Shown: positions 1 to 8,963, counted from the stretch's first letter. The stretch: DNA of 64,000 nt from an uncultured Akkermansia sp. (GCA_905200945.1 CAJKMG010000012.1:19233-83232), one strand, 5' to 3'. Notes: a model not told the origin generated them from the sequence alone. Translations and numbers: made by a program.

Positions 1-186
1 TTCTCCGGCAAATTGCTCACGATGGAATGCGGCATCCGCTTCCTGACGGACTACCTGTCCGGTGACGTGTATTTTAAAATCCACCGTCCGGAACACAACC
101 TGGACCGCTGCCGCACGCAGATGGCCCTGGTGGAATCCATTGAGGCGCAGATGGATGAAATGAAGGCCATTGTGGACCGCTATTAA
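1..186 (+). CDS. C-terminal end of a phosphotransferase-family sugar kinase (N-acetylhexosamine 1-kinase-like), partial
   Basis: Only the last 61 codons lie in the window; the reading frame is open from base 1 and ends with TAA at 184-186. The tail carries KLLTMECGIRFLTDYLSGDV and a later HNLDRCRTQ, which I recognise as the conserved C-terminus of the APH-fold kinases called N-acetylhexosamine 1-kinase or mucin-desulfatase-like kinase. Those enzymes phosphorylate free GlcNAc or GalNAc at C1 in host-glycan salvage. A UDP-sugar epimerase starts 26 bases downstream on the same strand, which fits a shared mucin-sugar pathway. The catalytic core is outside the window, so substrate is inferred from family only. 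Confidence 0.7.
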   Translation, partial: FSGKLLTMECGIRFLTDYLSGDVYFKIHRPEHNLDRCRTQMALVESIEAQMDEMKAIVDRY

Positions 187-212
187 CCAATATTTACCAA
201 CATCGGAAAAAC

Positions 213-1139
213 ATGAAGATTCTAGTAACCGGCGGCGCCGGATTCATCGGTTCCCATATTGTGGAACACTATCAGGATAAGGCGGAGGAAATCCGTGTGC
301 TGGACAACCTGCGCACGGGCTATCTCAAGAACCTGGAAGGGCTCAGGCATACGTTCATCGAAGGTTCCATCTGCGACCGGGAGCTGGTGCGCCAGGCGGT
401 GCAGGGAGTGGACTATATTTTCCACATGGCCGCGCTCGTCTCCGTACCGGAATCCATGAGCAAGATCAGCGAATGCATCGACATCAACGTCAACGGTTTG
501 CTGAACGTGCTGGAGGAAGCTTCCGCCGCCGGAGTCAAAAAAATCGTGCTGGCGTCTTCCGCCGCCATTTACGGAGACAATCCCACGGTGCCCAAACTGG
601 AAACCATGTACCCGGAACCCAAGAGCCCCTATGCCATTACCAAGCTGGATGGGGAATACTACCTCAACATGTTCCGGGCGGAAGGAAAAATCAATACGGC
701 AGCCGTGCGCTTCTTCAATGTTTTCGGCCCCAGGCAGGATCCCAAGGGCGCTTATGCCGCGGCCGTGCCCATTTTCATTGAAAAAGCTGTCAAAGGAGAA
801 GACATCACCGTGTATGGGGACGGTTCCCAGACGCGTGATTTCATTTATGTGAAAGACATTGTGGGAGCCCTTACCTTTGTGGCGGAACACCCGGAAGTCA
901 CCGGCGTGTTCAATGCCGGTTACGGCGGCCAGATCACCATTGAAGAGCTGGCGCAGAACATCATCAAGGCTGCCGGGTCTTCCTCCAAGGTGCTTCATGC
1001 CCCGGAACGTCCGGGAGACGTCAAGCATTCCCGCGCCTGTGCGGACAAGCTCCGCAATGCCGGATGGCAGCCCAGGCATACTTTGCCGGAAGGCCTGGCG
1101 ACGACGCTGGAATACTTCAAGGGCATTCTGGGCAGGTAG
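213..1139 (+). CDS. NAD-dependent epimerase/dehydratase (UDP-glucose/UDP-GlcNAc 4-epimerase type)
   Basis: This 308-residue extended short-chain dehydrogenase has the N-terminal NAD-binding motif GGAGFIGS (residues 7-14). It also has the catalytic Ser pair near 115-116 and the YAITK active-site motif (Tyr140, Lys144). The RDFIYVKD stretch is typical of nucleotide-sugar epimerases. It probably interconverts UDP-glucose/galactose or their N-acetyl forms in the cytoplasm. The preceding kinase fragment ends 26 bases upstream, so the two are likely one operon closing at the strong terminator at 1175-1210. Which UDP-sugar it prefers cannot be read from the sequence; a dTDP- or other UDP-sugar role remains possible. 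Confidence 0.85.
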   Translation: MKILVTGGAGFIGSHIVEHYQDKAEEIRVLDNLRTGYLKNLEGLRHTFIEGSICDRELVRQAVQGVDYIFHMAALVSVPESMSKISECIDINVNGLLNVLEEASAAGVKKIVLASSAAIYGDNPTVPKLETMYPEPKSPYAITKLDGEYYLNMFRAEGKINTAAVRFFNVFGPRQDPKGAYAAAVPIFIEKAVKGEDITVYGDGSQTRDFIYVKDIVGALTFVAEHPEVTGVFNAGYGGQITIEELAQNIIKAAGSSSKVLHAPERPGDVKHSRACADKLRNAGWQPRHTLPEGLATTLEYFKGILGR

Positions 1140-1174
1140 CCTTCTGTGATTTCCGGTTTTATATTATTTCCCGA

Positions 1175-1210
1175 ACCGCCTCCGCTCCTGCAGCGGAGGC
1201 GGTCTTTTTT
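1175..1210 (+). terminator. Rho-independent terminator after the epimerase gene
   Basis: A perfect 12-bp stem (ACCGCCTCCGCT at 1175-1186 with its complement at 1192-1203) closes a 5-base loop and is followed by CTTTTTT at 1204-1210. It lies 35 bases after the epimerase stop codon. Confidence 0.92.
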
Positions 1211-1505
1211 ATGGGAAACTGGGGCTGTGTATGACAAATTGAACGGGTGTTGAAATTTGGATGGTGCAAAAAGACTTTTTCCATCATGGGAAAAGAGGAA
1301 GAGCAAGTATCTGAAGAAGGGAAAAATTATTTATAATCAAGAGCGTTTCATGAATTTTCACAGCCCTTTGGTTTGACAATAAGGTAATGGGCGGAAGCCG
1401 ATATTCCATATTTGTTAGAGGGGGAAATTTTCTGCGGAAAAAATCCGGACTGGCATTGAATGTTATTGACGGAAGAAAGGCGTAATAATAGAGACTTCGG
1501 GCGAT
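1211..1505. other. Intergenic stretch without recognisable gene
   Basis: About 295 bases between the epimerase terminator and the small membrane-protein gene. It is more AT-rich than its surroundings. I see no convincing gene, RNA or repeat in it; it presumably carries the promoter of the next gene. Confidence 0.5.
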
Positions 1506-1901
1506 ATGTATTTCTTCAGAGATTCTGCCGCCAAGCAATTGCCTGCGTTTAAAGATCCCTGTTTTGAATTGGCCATGGCCCGCCGGAAGGAGGAAGCCCG
1601 CTGGGGATGGGTACCTTTTGCCGTATTTGTCTTCTTTTTGCTTGTGTACCGCTTCTTTGGCCTTGTCATGCCGAGCAATAATGCGGACGGCTCGCAGTCA
1701 TGGCTCTTTTTGCTGGTGCTGACAGGCTGGGGGCTTCTGGCTCTCGTCCACATGGTCGTGATTCCCATCTGGATGCTGATCGCCTCCCTTCATTACTGGG
1801 AGGTGAACCGCAGGGGATTGGCTGTGGCTGGGCTGCTGTTCAGCATTTTGGCCCCTGTCAGCATGGTTTTCATGCTGTCTTTCTGGTCCATGTTTGGATA
1901 G
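1506..1901 (+). CDS. Small hypothetical membrane protein
   Basis: This encodes 131 residues with about three hydrophobic segments (roughly residues 34-54, 65-92 and 105-128) after a short charged N-terminus. I do not recognise the family. A later start at the ATG of MARRKEEARWGW (1575) is possible, because no clear Shine-Dalgarno supports the first ATG. It precedes rarA by about 106 bases on the same strand. It is likely an inner-membrane protein of unknown role; the evidence is the open frame and its membrane character only. Confidence 0.55.
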   Translation: MYFFRDSAAKQLPAFKDPCFELAMARRKEEARWGWVPFAVFVFFLLVYRFFGLVMPSNNADGSQSWLFLLVLTGWGLLALVHMVVIPIWMLIASLHYWEVNRRGLAVAGLLFSILAPVSMVFMLSFWSMFG

Positions 1902-2007
1902 AGGCGCATTTCTCTCCTAAGGGGGAAACGGTGCCTCTTCCGCCAAACTTTCAGTATTCCGGGGATTGGCCTTTTCTCCGGCTTTTCAACCGGGTAAAGT
2001 GTTTCTG

Positions 2008-3411
2008 ATGGATTTGTTCAGTTTACAGGAAGCGGAAGCGCGGGAAGGTTTTGAGCCCGGGGCGGACACTTCCGCCATGCCGCTGGCCGCGCGCATGCGT
2101 CCGCGCACCTTGGATGAAGTGGCCGGACAGAAGCATCTGCTGGCTTCAGGTAAGCTGTTGAGACGGGCAATTGAAACGGACCGGTTCACGTCCCTGATTT
2201 TTTACGGTCCTCCCGGTTGCGGGAAGACTACTCTGGCCGCCGTCATCGCCCGGACGACGAATGCCCATTTCATGATGCTCAATGGCGTGGAATCCAATGT
2301 AGCGGACATCCGGGAAAAAATAGCCCAGGCTCAGATGAGGATGAGCATGCACGGCCGGAAAACCGTCCTCTTCGTGGATGAGCTGCACCGGTTTAACAAG
2401 GCTCAACAGGATGTTCTTCTTCCCCATTTGGAAAAGGGGACAGTCAGATTCATTGGAGCGACTACGGAAAATCCCTATTTTGCGATTAACTCCCCCCTCC
2501 TGTCCCGCTCCCAGGTTTTTCCGCTGGAGCCGGTGCCGGATGAGGAACTGGCCGCTCTGTTGAAGCGCGCCCTGGCGGATGAGGTGCGCGGGCTGGGCTC
2601 ATTCCGCGTGGATATGGAGGTGGAAGCTCTGAACCATCTGGCCTCCAAGGCGGACGGAGACGCCAGGAAGGCGCTCACGGCTCTGGAAGTAGCTGTTCTG
2701 TCCACTCCTGCGGGAAAAGACGGCATTATTCATGTGAATCTCTCCGTAGCGGAGGAATCCATCCAGCGCAAGGCTATCAGGTATGACCGCATGGGAGATT
2801 CCCATTATGATACGATTTCCGCTTTTATTAAATCCATGCGCGGCTCTGATCCGGATGCCGCCCTGTATTGGCTGGGAATGATGCTGGAAGCCGGGGAGGA
2901 CATCCGCTTTATTGGAAGAAGGCTGGTCATCGCGGCGTCGGAGGACGTAGGGCTGGCAGACTCCAACGCCCTGCGCGTAGCTTTGGATGCGGCGCGCGCG
3001 GCAGAAATGGTCGGCATGCCGGAAGCCCGCATTCCGCTGGCGCATGCTGCGGTTTACCTGGCGACGGCCCCCAAGAGCAATTCCGCCTACATGGGCATCA
3101 ACGCCGCCATGGATGACGTGCGCAATGGAAAAACGCTGGCGGTACCGGAACACCTCCGGACGCCCACGCGCAAGAAGCTGGCCGCCGCCGGAGGCGCGGA
3201 TGCCGCCAGGCTGGAATACCTGTATTCCCACGATTATCCGGAACATTACGTTCCCCAGGCCTACCTCCCGGAAGGCCGCGTGTATTACACCCCCACCGGA
3301 AACGGCCTGGAGCTGCGGATCAGGGAACGCATGGAATACCGCCGTCAACTGGCGGAGAACGCCGGGAAAGAGGGAAGAAAGGGTAATCCTCCCCTGAAGA
3401 CGCAGGAATGA
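2008..3411 (+). CDS. rarA: Replication-associated recombination protein A, AAA+ ATPase
   Basis: I take the ATG at 2008 as the start; it gives a 467-residue protein beginning MDLFSLQEAEA, close to the usual family length. Walker A GPPGCGKTT lies near residue 68 and Walker B LFVDELHRF near 122, followed by sensor ATTENPYF. The C-terminal part has the MgsA/RarA tetramerisation region (GSDPDAALYWLGMMLEAGED, AAIYL-type motif and YKYPHDY-like SHDYPEHYV). RarA (MgsA/WRNIP1 family) acts at stalled replication forks as a clamp-loader-like tetramer. The gene stands alone and runs towards the bidirectional terminator at 3537-3574. Confidence 0.93.
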   Translation: MDLFSLQEAEAREGFEPGADTSAMPLAARMRPRTLDEVAGQKHLLASGKLLRRAIETDRFTSLIFYGPPGCGKTTLAAVIARTTNAHFMMLNGVESNVADIREKIAQAQMRMSMHGRKTVLFVDELHRFNKAQQDVLLPHLEKGTVRFIGATTENPYFAINSPLLSRSQVFPLEPVPDEELAALLKRALADEVRGLGSFRVDMEVEALNHLASKADGDARKALTALEVAVLSTPAGKDGIIHVNLSVAEESIQRKAIRYDRMGDSHYDTISAFIKSMRGSDPDAALYWLGMMLEAGEDIRFIGRRLVIAASEDVGLADSNALRVALDAARAAEMVGMPEARIPLAHAAVYLATAPKSNSAYMGINAAMDDVRNGKTLAVPEHLRTPTRKKLAAAGGADAARLEYLYSHDYPEHYVPQAYLPEGRVYYTPTGNGLELRIRERMEYRRQLAENAGKEGRKGNPPLKTQE

Positions 3412-3536
3412 GAAGAATGTTTCCCTTACTGCTTCTTTGAAGTTGCCGGGAATGTTGTTCAGCTTTGTCCGGCAGGAGACAGGGAGAGAGGAGATGCTTC
3501 CTCTTGAGCACTGGTTGGAAATTCTTCTCCCTCCGG

Positions 3537-3574
3537 AAAAAAGGCAGGAAATCCCTTGGGAATGTCCTGCCTTT
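3537..3574. terminator. Bidirectional terminator between rarA and the thioredoxin-fold gene
   Basis: AAAAAAGGCAGGA at 3537-3549 pairs with TCCTGCCTTT at 3565-3574. The A-rich left flank and T-rich right flank can serve both converging transcripts. Confidence 0.8.
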
Positions 3575-3614
3575 GTGAAGGTTGTAATATGGCGATTTTG
3601 TTTGCCGGCAAGAA

Positions 3615-4832
3615 TCAGGATTCCTTGGTCACGATGATATCGCAGTCCGCATCAAACCAGCCCTGGCCCTGACAGTCGAAAACCAGGTCCGGTTTTTCTG
3701 AACCGGAGAGGCGCAGGGTGAATTCGCGTCCGTTTTTGTCCTGACGGTCCTTGGGCAGTTCGCTGACTACGCGGTTGCCTTTCATGAAGCGGGGATTGCG
3801 GATATTGCAGCCGCCGCTGTTCATCTTGAAGGTGATTTTGTAGTTTCCGGGGCCGTCGAGCATGCTGCTGACGTTAACGCGGGTGGGCGTCAGTTCCGGA
3901 CGCAGGTCGTAGCCCGTGAAGTGAGGGTTTTTCAGGGTAACGGGTTCCGTCAGGTAGCGGTAGTAGTTCTGGGCACCTATTCCCATGAGGGTTTTGGGGG
4001 ATATCCTAGCGATGTCCGTCAGAGTTTTCAGCGCCTGGTCCTTTTTCCCCTCATTGCGGTAGAGCCAGAACCTGGCCGCCATGACCTGTTGTTTTTGAAG
4101 GGAGGTCAGGCCGGGGATTTTGAGCTGTTTGTTTACATAGGCATGGGCGGTTTTGTAATCCTTTGGGCCGCCGTCTTTGGCGGAATCATTCACCATTCTC
4201 TGCACTTTTTCAATGTAGGGCAGATGCCAGAAAGTGTATTTGAAGTGCACTCCCTTGGTATCTTCCGGATCCGCCTTCTTGATTTTTTCCAGAATGTCCT
4301 TTCTGGAGGAGGCCGCATAAGGAGGGAGCTGCTGAAGCCCTTCCCCGTAAAGAAGGGCCGCGGCCGTTCCGGATGAAGCTGCGGCTTTTTCCCACAGGGC
4401 ATTGGCCCTGTTTTGCTGTTTTACGGCTTCCATTGCCTGCTTCATGACGGCTGGAAGTGTTTCCCTGGAGACTCCTTCCGACAGGAATACCATGTTCCCG
4501 GTGGGGGATACCACCTGGATGGCGGGGATGTTCCAGATTTCCCCCGGCGGCTTGGGAAGTTTTTGCTCTTCTTCCGTCATTTCCTCACGCTCGTCCTGGA
4601 TGCACCAGAGCACGGGTTCCGGAGAGTTTTTGGCCAGGTGTTCCATAGCGCGGGTGATTTCACGTGACTTGGGGGACCAGTCCGTGCCGGCCCACACGAC
4701 GATCATGTATTTATTGACGGTTTTTGCCTCGTCTTTCACGGCGCTGTAGGCGGGGAGGGCCGCCTGGCCGGGGGCGGACAGGAAGAGAGCTGCGGCCAGC
4801 AGGCCGGAAATGGTATTGATGTGGTGAAGCAT
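3615..4832 (-). CDS. Secreted thioredoxin-fold protein lacking the active-site cysteines
   Basis: This encodes 405 residues with a signal peptide (about residues 1-24, ending near GQA). Residues about 40-140 resemble the thioredoxin-like domains of Verrucomicrobia/Planctomycetes that normally read GSDWCxxC. Here the corresponding segment is WAGTDWSPKS (residues 47-56), so both cysteines are replaced. The middle is helical (TPR-like) and the last 90 residues form a beta-rich domain of unknown family. It starts 16 bases after the 742-residue gene and is probably co-transcribed with it. It is likely periplasmic. A redox role is unlikely without cysteines; the function is unknown. Confidence 0.75.
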   Translation of the reverse strand: MLHHINTISGLLAAALFLSAPGQAALPAYSAVKDEAKTVNKYMIVVWAGTDWSPKSREITRAMEHLAKNSPEPVLWCIQDEREEMTEEEQKLPKPPGEIWNIPAIQVVSPTGNMVFLSEGVSRETLPAVMKQAMEAVKQQNRANALWEKAAASSGTAAALLYGEGLQQLPPYAASSRKDILEKIKKADPEDTKGVHFKYTFWHLPYIEKVQRMVNDSAKDGGPKDYKTAHAYVNKQLKIPGLTSLQKQQVMAARFWLYRNEGKKDQALKTLTDIARISPKTLMGIGAQNYYRYLTEPVTLKNPHFTGYDLRPELTPTRVNVSSMLDGPGNYKITFKMNSGGCNIRNPRFMKGNRVVSELPKDRQDKNGREFTLRLSGSEKPDLVFDCQGQGWFDADCDIIVTKES

Positions 4833-4848
4833 GGCGTTAATGGAGAAT

Positions 4849-7077
4849 TTATTTTTCGTAAACGAGGATATGGCGCAGATGCATGAATTCCGGCTGTGCG
4901 TTTTTGGCTTCCACCTTGATCCACTTGGCTCTGGTTCCTTCCGGAGCGGTGATCACCCATTCCTTGGGCATGTTTTCCGTGGAAGACAGGGGGAACCAGG
5001 TGGCTCCGTCCGTAGAAGTGGAAACCACCATCTTCTTCATCCGGTTTTCATTGCCGTCGCGCTTGGTGATTACCAGACCTGCCAGGTTCACGCCGTTTTT
5101 CAGTTCTACAATAACATTCGGACAGGCTTCTTTGTCCGTATGCTGGGCGCCTCCGCAGGGACGCAGCAGGTTGATATGATCCCAAGGGCTGTCCCACCGG
5201 CTTGTGGTGGAGCACCGGACCATGCCGTCTGCAGGCACCAGTTTCCACCCCTGCGGGACGTCCGCCTTGACCGTATTATTCTCTGTATTGACATCGGAGA
5301 AAGAGGCTGCCGCTTTGCTCAAGGCCTGGAAGGCCGGAATGGAGCGGGCCGTTTCCGTGGCGTAGATGGCTTTGCCGTAGGCTTCCTTCAGTTTTTTGGG
5401 ATCGGGCGCTTTTCCGGAGGCTCCGGTTTTTCCCGTTTGCTGGGCCACCTTGGCGAATGCGTTGGAGAAGACGTCCGCCTGGCCGTTTTCCACAAAGGTT
5501 TTCACTCCCCATTCCAACGCCTGGCCAAAGTTGGTGCCGTCCCCCGTTTTCAGATGGGTGGAGAGGACTGTTTCCAGATAGGCCGCTTTTTCCTGCGGAT
5601 TGGCCAGGAAAGCGGATTGGGAGTCCAGCACGGGCTGGAATTTCACTGCCCAGGATGTGGGGGTGGTGGCGATGGCCTCATGCAGGTCCCGGAACCAGGC
5701 AATCCGATCCGCGGGCGGAATATCCATCAGGAATTTATTCTGCACGTCCTTGAGGATGTCGAATGCGGCGAAGCCGTTGCCCTGATAGTGGGAAAGGGCG
5801 TCTTTGGCGTAAACGTACCAGTCGACAGGCTGCATGCCTTCCTTTTCCATCAGCAGGCGTTGGAGTTCCGTGCGGAAAAACGGGTGCAGCGGTGTTTGCC
5901 TGAGCGCTTCCTCCCATGCCTGGATGGCCTTGTCCCTGTTGCCGGAAGCTTCGTCCAGCCGGGCCTGGGCGGCCCACAGGTAGGCCTGGTCCGCCTTGTC
6001 GTTGTCAGCAAAGACATTTTCCATCAGCAGGTAGGAGGTTGGGGCCTGGGAGCCGAAGATGTGGTTGTGCATGCCTCCGTCCGGTCCGCCGAAGCCGCCT
6101 TTCCATTCCCCCCGCTTCACGCGCACCGCGTACGCGCAGTGGCCGGGCTGCCCTACCGGATAGGCCGGGATGCCGTGGGCCTGGGCCGCCATGGTGCCGA
6201 AGTAGGAGAGGCCGCCGCAGACGCCGCCGATGATCTGCGTGTTTTCCGCAGTCGTGTGAAGATCCCTCCACGGCACGTAGAAAAGCGGCCCCTGAATGGT
6301 ATCGCCAAAAAAATTATGGCCCGTATAGGGGGCGGCCCAGCAGGCGGCCGTGTACCGCCGCCAGGGGAGGTTGACATGTTCGTTGCTCCATTCGTAGGAT
6401 TTATCGTCCCAGGGACTTCCCACGACGAAGCGCATTTCCCATGGGCGCAGTTTGATGAATCCCGGATGCAGCTTGTTTTCCTGATGCAGTTTTTTGAAAA
6501 TCCGGTAGCGGCGCACCGGATTGCTGTTGGCGGAGTTGGTTTTAAGCCTTCCCGCTACGGGGCCAGTAGAAAAGACAGAGGCCAGCCCGGTGGCAAGGGA
6601 CTGGTAATTCCGGAAATCCGGGCTTTTGCCGTCCGCTTTCCAGATGTCGGAGAGGATTTGAAGGCCTTCCGGTGAATTTTCCGGAATCAGCCCTGCTCCA
6701 AGGTAAAGCTCCATCCACGCCGGATCCTGTAGAAAGGTTTTGATGAAAGCGGCGTCCTGCGAACTTTTGGAGAAAACGGCTTTCACTTTGTCCGGCCCCG
6801 TGACGCGCAGGAGTTCGTGAATGTCCAGCAAATGGCGGTACTGCCTGTTCTGGAGCAGTTTTTGTTCGGATTTCGTTTGTTCTCCAGCTTTCAGAAGGGT
6901 GGAGCGCAGTTCCGTCTGCAGACCATCAAAGTCTCCGGAGGCTATTTTTTGTGCCAGGGGCGCCGGCAGGCGGCTGGCGGAGGCTGGTGTTTCCGTTTCA
7001 GATTCCGTCAGGCCCTGCGCCGCGCAGACAGGTGCCGCAAGCAGGGAGGTGCAGAGAAGAAGGTGTGAAATATTCAT
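4849..7077 (-). CDS. Secreted multidomain protein with transglutaminase-like core and C-terminal discoidin-like domain
   Basis: This encodes 742 residues with a signal peptide (about 1-19). The central part contains GGVCGGLSYFGTMAAQAHG with a Cys near residue 286, and PVGQPGHCAY with a His near 312. That Cys-His spacing is reminiscent of transglutaminase-like folds. A helical, TPR-like stretch follows, and the last ~130 residues look like an F5/8 type C (discoidin) sugar-binding fold (NGVNLAGLVITKRDG, VSTSTDGATWFPL). The likely location is periplasm or cell surface. The assignment to transglutaminase-like is by motif only; peptidase or non-enzymatic binding is equally possible. It is the first gene of a two-gene unit with the cysteine-less thioredoxin-fold protein. 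Confidence 0.7.
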   Translation of the reverse strand: MNISHLLLCTSLLAAPVCAAQGLTESETETPASASRLPAPLAQKIASGDFDGLQTELRSTLLKAGEQTKSEQKLLQNRQYRHLLDIHELLRVTGPDKVKAVFSKSSQDAAFIKTFLQDPAWMELYLGAGLIPENSPEGLQILSDIWKADGKSPDFRNYQSLATGLASVFSTGPVAGRLKTNSANSNPVRRYRIFKKLHQENKLHPGFIKLRPWEMRFVVGSPWDDKSYEWSNEHVNLPWRRYTAACWAAPYTGHNFFGDTIQGPLFYVPWRDLHTTAENTQIIGGVCGGLSYFGTMAAQAHGIPAYPVGQPGHCAYAVRVKRGEWKGGFGGPDGGMHNHIFGSQAPTSYLLMENVFADNDKADQAYLWAAQARLDEASGNRDKAIQAWEEALRQTPLHPFFRTELQRLLMEKEGMQPVDWYVYAKDALSHYQGNGFAAFDILKDVQNKFLMDIPPADRIAWFRDLHEAIATTPTSWAVKFQPVLDSQSAFLANPQEKAAYLETVLSTHLKTGDGTNFGQALEWGVKTFVENGQADVFSNAFAKVAQQTGKTGASGKAPDPKKLKEAYGKAIYATETARSIPAFQALSKAAASFSDVNTENNTVKADVPQGWKLVPADGMVRCSTTSRWDSPWDHINLLRPCGGAQHTDKEACPNVIVELKNGVNLAGLVITKRDGNENRMKKMVVSTSTDGATWFPLSSTENMPKEWVITAPEGTRAKWIKVEAKNAQPEFMHLRHILVYEK

Positions 7078-7187
7078 GTGGAAGGGATTATTTAATGATA
7101 GCAGAAAAAGGGGGGGAGGGAGCCAGTGCGTTTTTCTGCTTATTACGGTGCCGGAAGAGTGTTTTTATCATCCTTCATTGGATAATT

Positions 7188-7787
7188 TCAGCACAAATGA
7201 TCACAGAGCATTTTGACGCCCAGGCCAATGAGGATGAGACCGGCTCCCGCTTCCAGATGAAATGTCGGAAAGCGGTGCAGCCGGCTGGTCAGGAAAAAGC
7301 CTGCCGCCGTGCACAGGAAGGTGGTGAAGCCGATGGCGGCGGAGGGAAGAAGCACCGCATGGAGGGTGGGATCGGTGCCATACTGGGCGGATGAAAGGTA
7401 AATGCTGACGCCCGCCACCAGCGCGTCGATGCTGGTGGCGATTCCCACGGCCATAAGGGTAGGAAGCGTCAGGCTGGCGACGTGGGGCATATCCTCTTCT
7501 TCGTTGCGGTGGTTCCATCCTTCGCGGAGGACGTTGACTCCGAGGAAGGTGAATACGGCGAAGCCCAGCCAGTGATCCCAGGCCGCAATATACCGGTGCA
7601 CGGTGCCTGTAAGCAAAAAACCCAGCACGGGCATCAGGAATTGACCGGCTCCGGTGGACAGGGAGAGCTTGATTCCGTTGCTCAAACGCTTTTGCTTAAT
7701 GAGCAAACCGTAGGAGAACGCCACGACGAAAGCGTCCACGGAGAGGGCAAAAGCCAGGAATATCAAGTCGGCAAGCGGCATGCTCAT
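7188..7787 (-). CDS. mntP: Manganese efflux pump MntP
   Basis: I use the ATG at 7787 (MSMPLADLIFLAF), giving 199 residues; an in-frame TTG further upstream is less likely. The sequence has six hydrophobic segments in two repeats. Each repeat carries the family aspartate motif (ALSVDAFVVAFSYG in the first half, GIATSIDALVAGVSI in the second). MntP (DUF204) exports Mn(II) across the inner membrane and protects against manganese excess. It appears monocistronic. I looked for a yybP-ykoY manganese riboswitch upstream and did not find its conserved loops. Confidence 0.92.
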   Translation of the reverse strand: MSMPLADLIFLAFALSVDAFVVAFSYGLLIKQKRLSNGIKLSLSTGAGQFLMPVLGFLLTGTVHRYIAAWDHWLGFAVFTFLGVNVLREGWNHRNEEEDMPHVASLTLPTLMAVGIATSIDALVAGVSIYLSSAQYGTDPTLHAVLLPSAAIGFTTFLCTAAGFFLTSRLHRFPTFHLEAGAGLILIGLGVKMLCDHLC

Positions 7788-8252
7788 TGCGGAGAGGCAC
7801 TCTAGGATATCCCCGGCAAAAAGCAATTTTTTTGTTCTTTGCGCTTCTTCCGGATTCCGGACGCGTCACAGGCGTGGCTGCAGGATTCCATCTTCCGGCC
7901 GGGGAGCATGTTTCTTGCATGCTTTTATCTTGAAAAAGAATAAAACGGTAAAAAGCCGTGAAGGCACAGGGCAAATATCATGAAATATGCTGTGCAACCG
8001 TTCATTAAAGCAGGTTCCTCAAAGTCCGGGCGTGTTACGCATGAGGTATTCTGGGAGAGGCCGCCGGGGAAAATAAATAGACGGACATGGGCGGTGCTTT
8101 TCAAGCTTCATGACCGCAATTTCAGTAATGAAAGCTTGGTGGATGTTGCTGCATCAACTTCATTACTGATTTTCAGACATATTCCCGAACCGCACGCATG
8201 ACTGGCGGAAAGGGGCATTCCGACAGTCATGCGTTGAGGATGGGAAAGAATG
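7788..8252. other. Gene-free region with two strong inverted repeats
   Basis: This region separates mntP from the SGNH hydrolase gene, both on the minus strand. It holds a 10-bp perfect inverted repeat (CAGTAATGAA at 8123-8132, complement at 8159-8168) and an 11-bp perfect one (ACGCATGACTG at 8194-8204, complement at 8224-8234). The second lies 19 bases past the hydrolase stop and may end its transcript, but it lacks a T-tract. Nearer mntP there is a short GCATG/CATGC hairpin around 7907-7923. I see no coding sequence. Confidence 0.55.
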
Positions 8253-8963
8253 CTATTTGCAGTATTTTTTGATATAGGGCAGCACGGCGTCCGCCCAGAT
8301 GGCGTAGCCTTTTTCCGTAAAGTGCAGGTTGTCCCTGCTGATGCCGGGGAGCAGTTTGCCGGAGGAGTCCAGAAAGCGCCTGTTGATGTTGGCGTAAGTG
8401 GTGCGGGGCAGCTTGCACTGGGCCAGAATGGCGTTGATGCGGTCGTTATGCTGGCGCAGCTTGTCCTGCGGTCCTGTGCCGCGCGGGAAGATGCCCAGAA
8501 GAAGGACATGGGTATCCGGGAACCTGACCAGCAGGTGTTCAACGGTACCCAGAATTCCCATGGCCGTTTTTTCCGGTGCTTCCCCTCCTTTGAAATGACC
8601 GGTATTGTTGGTGCCGATCATGACGATGCAGAGTTTGGGATCCGTCTGGGCCGGGATGCCGGAATCCGTGATGCGGTAGATCAGGTTGGTGGTTTGATCC
8701 CCGGAAATGCCGAAGTTGCAGGGATGATAGGGGGCGAATGCCTTCTCCCATATTGATTTTCCTTCTCTTTTCCAGTAGTCCGTAATGGAATCTCCCAGGA
8801 AAAGGACGCCGCAGGGGTTGTTTTTTATTTGTTCCACCTGTTGTTCATATTGCTTCCTCCACCACTGGGGTTGTTCCCTGGGCAACGGAGTCAGAGGGGA
8901 CGGCGCAGCCGTTGAGAGAAGGGAGGCCAGCAGGGAGAAAGCTAGTATATGCAATATCTTCAT
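8253..8963 (-). CDS. Secreted SGNH/GDSL-family esterase (PAF-acetylhydrolase-like)
   Basis: Starting at the ATG of MKILHILAFS this gives 236 residues with a signal peptide (about 1-20). All four SGNH blocks are visible: LFLGDSITD (Ser59), FGISGD with the oxyanion Gly, IGTNN with the Asn, and DNLHF near the C-terminus (Asp211/His214). The family removes acyl or acetyl groups from carbohydrates or lipids. In a mucin-degrading bacterium it may deacetylate sialic acids or other O-acetylated glycans, but that is inference. An ATG two codons upstream (8969) is an alternative start. Confidence 0.85.
   Translation of the reverse strand: MKILHILAFSLLASLLSTAAPSPLTPLPREQPQWWRKQYEQQVEQIKNNPCGVLFLGDSITDYWKREGKSIWEKAFAPYHPCNFGISGDQTTNLIYRITDSGIPAQTDPKLCIVMIGTNNTGHFKGGEAPEKTAMGILGTVEHLLVRFPDTHVLLLGIFPRGTGPQDKLRQHNDRINAILAQCKLPRTTYANINRRFLDSSGKLLPGISRDNLHFTEKGYAIWADAVLPYIKKYCK

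Noticed and set aside
4831..6675. A 614-codon plus-strand frame opposite the 742-residue secreted protein
   Set aside because: The minus-strand gene has a signal peptide and domain structure. The plus frame is Gly/Arg/Phe-rich without motif.
7788..7990. Manganese (yybP-ykoY) riboswitch upstream of mntP
   Set aside because: The conserved loop sequences of that class could not be found on the minus strand.
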